Origin: Phil1 sp040767925
GTDB lineage: Bacteria; Bacillota; Clostridia; Christensenellales; CAG-138
NCBI GenBank assembly: GCA_040767925.1
Contig: JAXGNN010000002.1
Coordinates: 248,001-312,000, forward strand
Reading direction: 5' to 3'
DNA length: 64,000 nt
The translations under genes and the position numbers were made by a program. The notes beneath the pieces are model-generated. The model was given only the letters and a program-made list of their open reading frames with translations, made no database searches and was not told the DNA's origin. Positions 62,561 through 64,000 of this stretch are shown here, one piece after another; position 1 is the stretch's first letter; every line of letters begins with the position of its first letter.

Positions 62561-62688
62561 TGTTACTTCCTCCTTGCCTGCCGTACCTGGCGTACGTCAG
62601 TCGTTTGCGAACTTGCCGTTCCTGCTTTGTTCCGTTTGATCTTGCCGTTGCGTCCGCTGCTTTCCCCCGGGGGATATCGCTTTCAATG

Positions 62689-62724
62689 AAAACCGCCATT
62701 CGGTTCCTCGGTTCCGAATGGCGG
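62689..62724 (-). terminator. Terminator of riboswitch B
   Basis: On the minus strand CCGCCATTCGG and CCGAATGGCGG (11-bp stem, 10-base loop) followed by TTTT. The 5' arm contains CATTCGG, complementary to CCGAATG at the 3' end of aptamer B (62814-62820), so an antiterminator can compete. Confidence 0.85.
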
Positions 62725-62814
62725 ACGTTGCGTTTACCTTCTTCAAAGGGAAAGAATCCCCCTGCTGCGCCGCCGCGAGGCCGCGCGATCTATCCGGTAA
62801 ACAAAAGCATCTTC

Positions 62815-62896
62815 ATTCGGTAGCTGGCTGTCCTAGGCCCGGCGGCCCTTAGACCCTGTAGCTTCGCGTCGCGCCCTTTCGGGCGTTTTGCCGTAT
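62815..62896 (-). ncRNA. c-di-GMP-I (GEMM) riboswitch B, promoter-distal
   Basis: The minus strand reads GGCAAAACGCCC-GAAA-GGGCG, GACGCGAAGC, then GGGTCTAAGG, and ends with ACAGCC and CTACCG. This order (GGCAAA, GAAA-capped hairpin, GACGC, AAGC, GGGTCTAAGG, GACAGCC) is the GEMM-I core. It deviates from the usual GACGCAAAGCC by GACGCGAAGCT. Followed by its own terminator. Confidence 0.85.
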
Positions 62897-63034
62897 AACA
62901 TAGGGAAGCAGCACTTTTGTCGTCTCTGTTCAATTGTCAATGTCGCTCTCCTTCAGCCGGCTGCGTGCGTTCCGTTTGACCGCCGCCTTTGAAACATCCG
63001 TCCTTTTCCATCACCAGCCTTTCCAGTCTGCTCT

Positions 63035-63064
63035 ACAACAACAAAAGCAACCGTTTCCGGTTGC
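63035..63064 (-). terminator. Terminator of riboswitch A
   Basis: On the minus strand GCAACCG-GAAA-CGGTTGC, then TTTTGTTGTTG. The 5' arm GCAACCGG is perfectly complementary (8 nt) to CCGGTTGC at the 3' end of aptamer A. Confidence 0.85.
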
Positions 63065-63104
63065 TCGAAGTGCGCAATGCGGCCTAAGCGGCCCGTGCGG
63101 ATCC

Positions 63105-63190
63105 AATTCGGCAACCGGCTGTCATAGGAGATGAACTCCCTTAGACCCCTGGCTTTGCGTCGCGGGCTTTCGCCCGTTTTGCCTTTTTCG
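63105..63190 (-). ncRNA. c-di-GMP-I (GEMM) riboswitch A, promoter-proximal
   Basis: The minus strand reads GGCAAAACGGGC-GAAA-GCCCG, GACGCAAAGCC, GGGGTCTAAGGG, ATGACAGCCGGTTGCC, a close match to the GEMM-I consensus. GGCAA and TTGCC close the basal helix. It starts about 20 bases after the predicted transcription start. Confidence 0.92.
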
Positions 63191-63215
63191 TATGGGATTC
63201 TCGTCCCATATCCGG

Positions 63216-63244
63216 ATTATATTACCTATTTTTATCTCTGTCAA
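63216..63244 (-). promoter_or_regulatory. Consensus sigma-A promoter of the Tad operon
   Basis: On the minus strand TTGACA (63239-63244), 17 bases, TATAAT (63216-63221), a perfect consensus in an AT-rich region. The transcript has a leader of about 650 nt before the prepilin peptidase start; 62561-63215 holds only the two riboswitch-terminator units and no convincing gene. Confidence 0.93.
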
Positions 63245-63303
63245 TACATTTTTTATATTTATTTTACTTTTTTATGTAATTTTAGTGTAACCTGGTTCGC
63301 GTA

Positions 63304-64000
63304 TCACCTGATGAGCTTTATTTCCTCCTCCGTTTCCATGAAGCTGAAGGCCTCCGTGGGCGGCAGCATCGTGAGGTTGGCCGGTATGCCGACGATGGTG
63401 TTGCCGATGATGCTGCCGTAGAAGGTGGTGTTGCCGCCCGCGATGCTCACGCTGCCCTTGGGCGCGTAGATGATGCCGTGCGCCTCGCTGCCTGCCGTGC
63501 TGATGTCGATGTTGCCGTTCTGCGAATAGACGCACACCTGCGAGGAGCCGTTGACCTGCGCCATACCGCCCCTGAAGTTGATGTTGCCCCCGGCGAACAC
63601 GGAGCCGTTGACTTGCACGCTGTTGTTGAAGTTGATGTCCCCCGTCGCGTACAGCGAGCCGTTGAGCACGCATACGGGCGAGCCGCCGTTGATGGTGATG
63701 GAGCCGTTGACGTACATGTTGCCCGTGATGGTGCACCGGTTCGAGATGCTGATGCTGCCGTTGACATAGATGTCGCCGACGAAGTTCTGGAACCTCCACT
63801 CGCTGTTGATGGTAGACGCGGAAAGCGTGGTCGAATAGTTCGAGGGGAGCACGTTCTCCACGACGGAGCTGAAATCGACCATGTTGATGAAGGGCGCCCC
63901 CGGCACCTGCGAGCCCGCCTCCGCGGTCCACTGGTTCACATAGACCGTGGTGCAGCCCTCCACGGCCCCCGTCACGGTGCCGTCCGAGGGCGATATGCTC
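63304..64000 (-). CDS. Partial secreted beta-helix protein, pilus-associated type
   Basis: The frame runs to the window edge, so only the C-terminal about 232 residues are seen. They contain repeated short units (VNGSISISN, VNGSITING, LNGSLYATGDINF, VNGSVFAGGNINF) and GIIYAPKGSVSIAGGNTTFYGSIIG, a parallel beta-helix typical of DUF7305-like ends of PilX/TadG-like proteins and reminiscent of bactofilins. It lies just upstream of the Tad promoter and is probably part of another pilus or surface operon. An in-frame GTG at 63975 is not taken as the start because the frame is open beyond it. Confidence 0.6.
   Translation of the reverse strand, partial: SISPSDGTVTGAVEGCTTVYVNQWTAEAGSQVPGAPFINMVDFSSVVENVLPSNYSTTLSASTINSEWRFQNFVGDIYVNGSISISNRCTITGNMYVNGSITINGGSPVCVLNGSLYATGDINFNNSVQVNGSVFAGGNINFRGGMAQVNGSSQVCVYSQNGNIDISTAGSEAHGIIYAPKGSVSIAGGNTTFYGSIIGNTIVGIPANLTMLPPTEAFSFMETEEEIKLIR

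Noticed and set aside
62561..62699. Reading frame beginning in terminator B and running into the prepilin peptidase region
   Set aside because: It starts inside the terminator stem, lacks a ribosome site and overlaps the peptidase gene out of frame.

Overview
The window looks like a chromosome segment from a GC-rich (roughly 60 %) spore-forming Clostridia-like Firmicute. Support: a GerA-family spore germination gene, a Tgl-type spore-coat transglutaminase, LacI/YheO/MarR/YozG-type regulators, strong AGGAGG ribosome binding sites, sigma-A promoters with 17-bp spacers, a Tad/Flp pilus operon and c-di-GMP-I riboswitches. The exact genus cannot be read from the sequence. No CRISPR array, rRNA or intact mobile element was seen.

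Layout. 1-839: 5' part of a gerA-type gene. 970-7012: a sugar or polyol catabolic block (zinc dehydrogenase, split transketolase, LacI regulator on the minus strand; SDR and a D-2-hydroxyacid-dehydrogenase-like protein on the plus strand) around a divergent promoter region with two related 19-bp palindromes. 7134-11486: an HTH/LuxR-like regulator followed by a cysteine-rich small protein and a secreted, wall-anchored DUF6273-like surface protein. 11497-25787: a RidA protein and two complete branched-chain-amino-acid-type ABC transporter operons (the first ending in asd) enclosing a plus-strand cassette of cysteine desulfidase, putative thiazoline-carboxylate hydrolase and YheO-type regulator. 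26076-39555: one long minus-strand operon: LacI, PfkB kinase, BMP-type lipoprotein and ABC transporter, then a duplicated [formylglycine-enzyme-like + glycosidase-like] cassette around an ADP-ribosylglycohydrolase-family gene. 39671-41106: RidA plus threonine-dehydratase-like enzyme. 41361-43177: tgl and a partner. 43722-45126: MarR and a carotenoid-hydratase-like membrane protein. 45269-45945: decayed tyrosine recombinase beside two methionine tRNAs. 45953-53362: L,D-transpeptidase, spore-type PG-binding/LysM protein, DUF4173/XRE/DUF2975 operon, zinc metallopeptidase, DUF819 transporter and C45 peptidase. 53437-63244: Tad (Flp) pilus operon. 63304-64000: partial beta-helix secreted protein.

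How genes work together. The 13-kb operon reads as uptake of a nucleoside-like or glycosylated compound through a BMP/NupOPQ-type transporter, hydrolysis by the ARH-like and glycosidase-like enzymes, and phosphorylation of a released sugar by the PfkB kinase, under an autoregulatory LacI protein whose probable operator abuts the -10 box. The role of the two FGE-like proteins is unknown; they lack the canonical formylglycine-generating cysteine pair, and this locus is the best candidate for an undescribed pathway.

The Tad operon starts from a consensus promoter and has a leader of about 650 nt holding two c-di-GMP-I aptamers in series, each followed by its own terminator. The 5' arm of each terminator is complementary (7-8 nt) to the 3' end of its aptamer, which predicts two stacked transcriptional OFF switches: c-di-GMP would shut off pilus expression. 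The operon then encodes a prepilin peptidase, three Flp pilins (two identical at protein level), a 50-residue Flp-like peptide, the assembly machine (TadE, CpaB, TadZ, TadA, TadB, TadC), and ends in DUF192 and DivIVA-like coiled-coil proteins.
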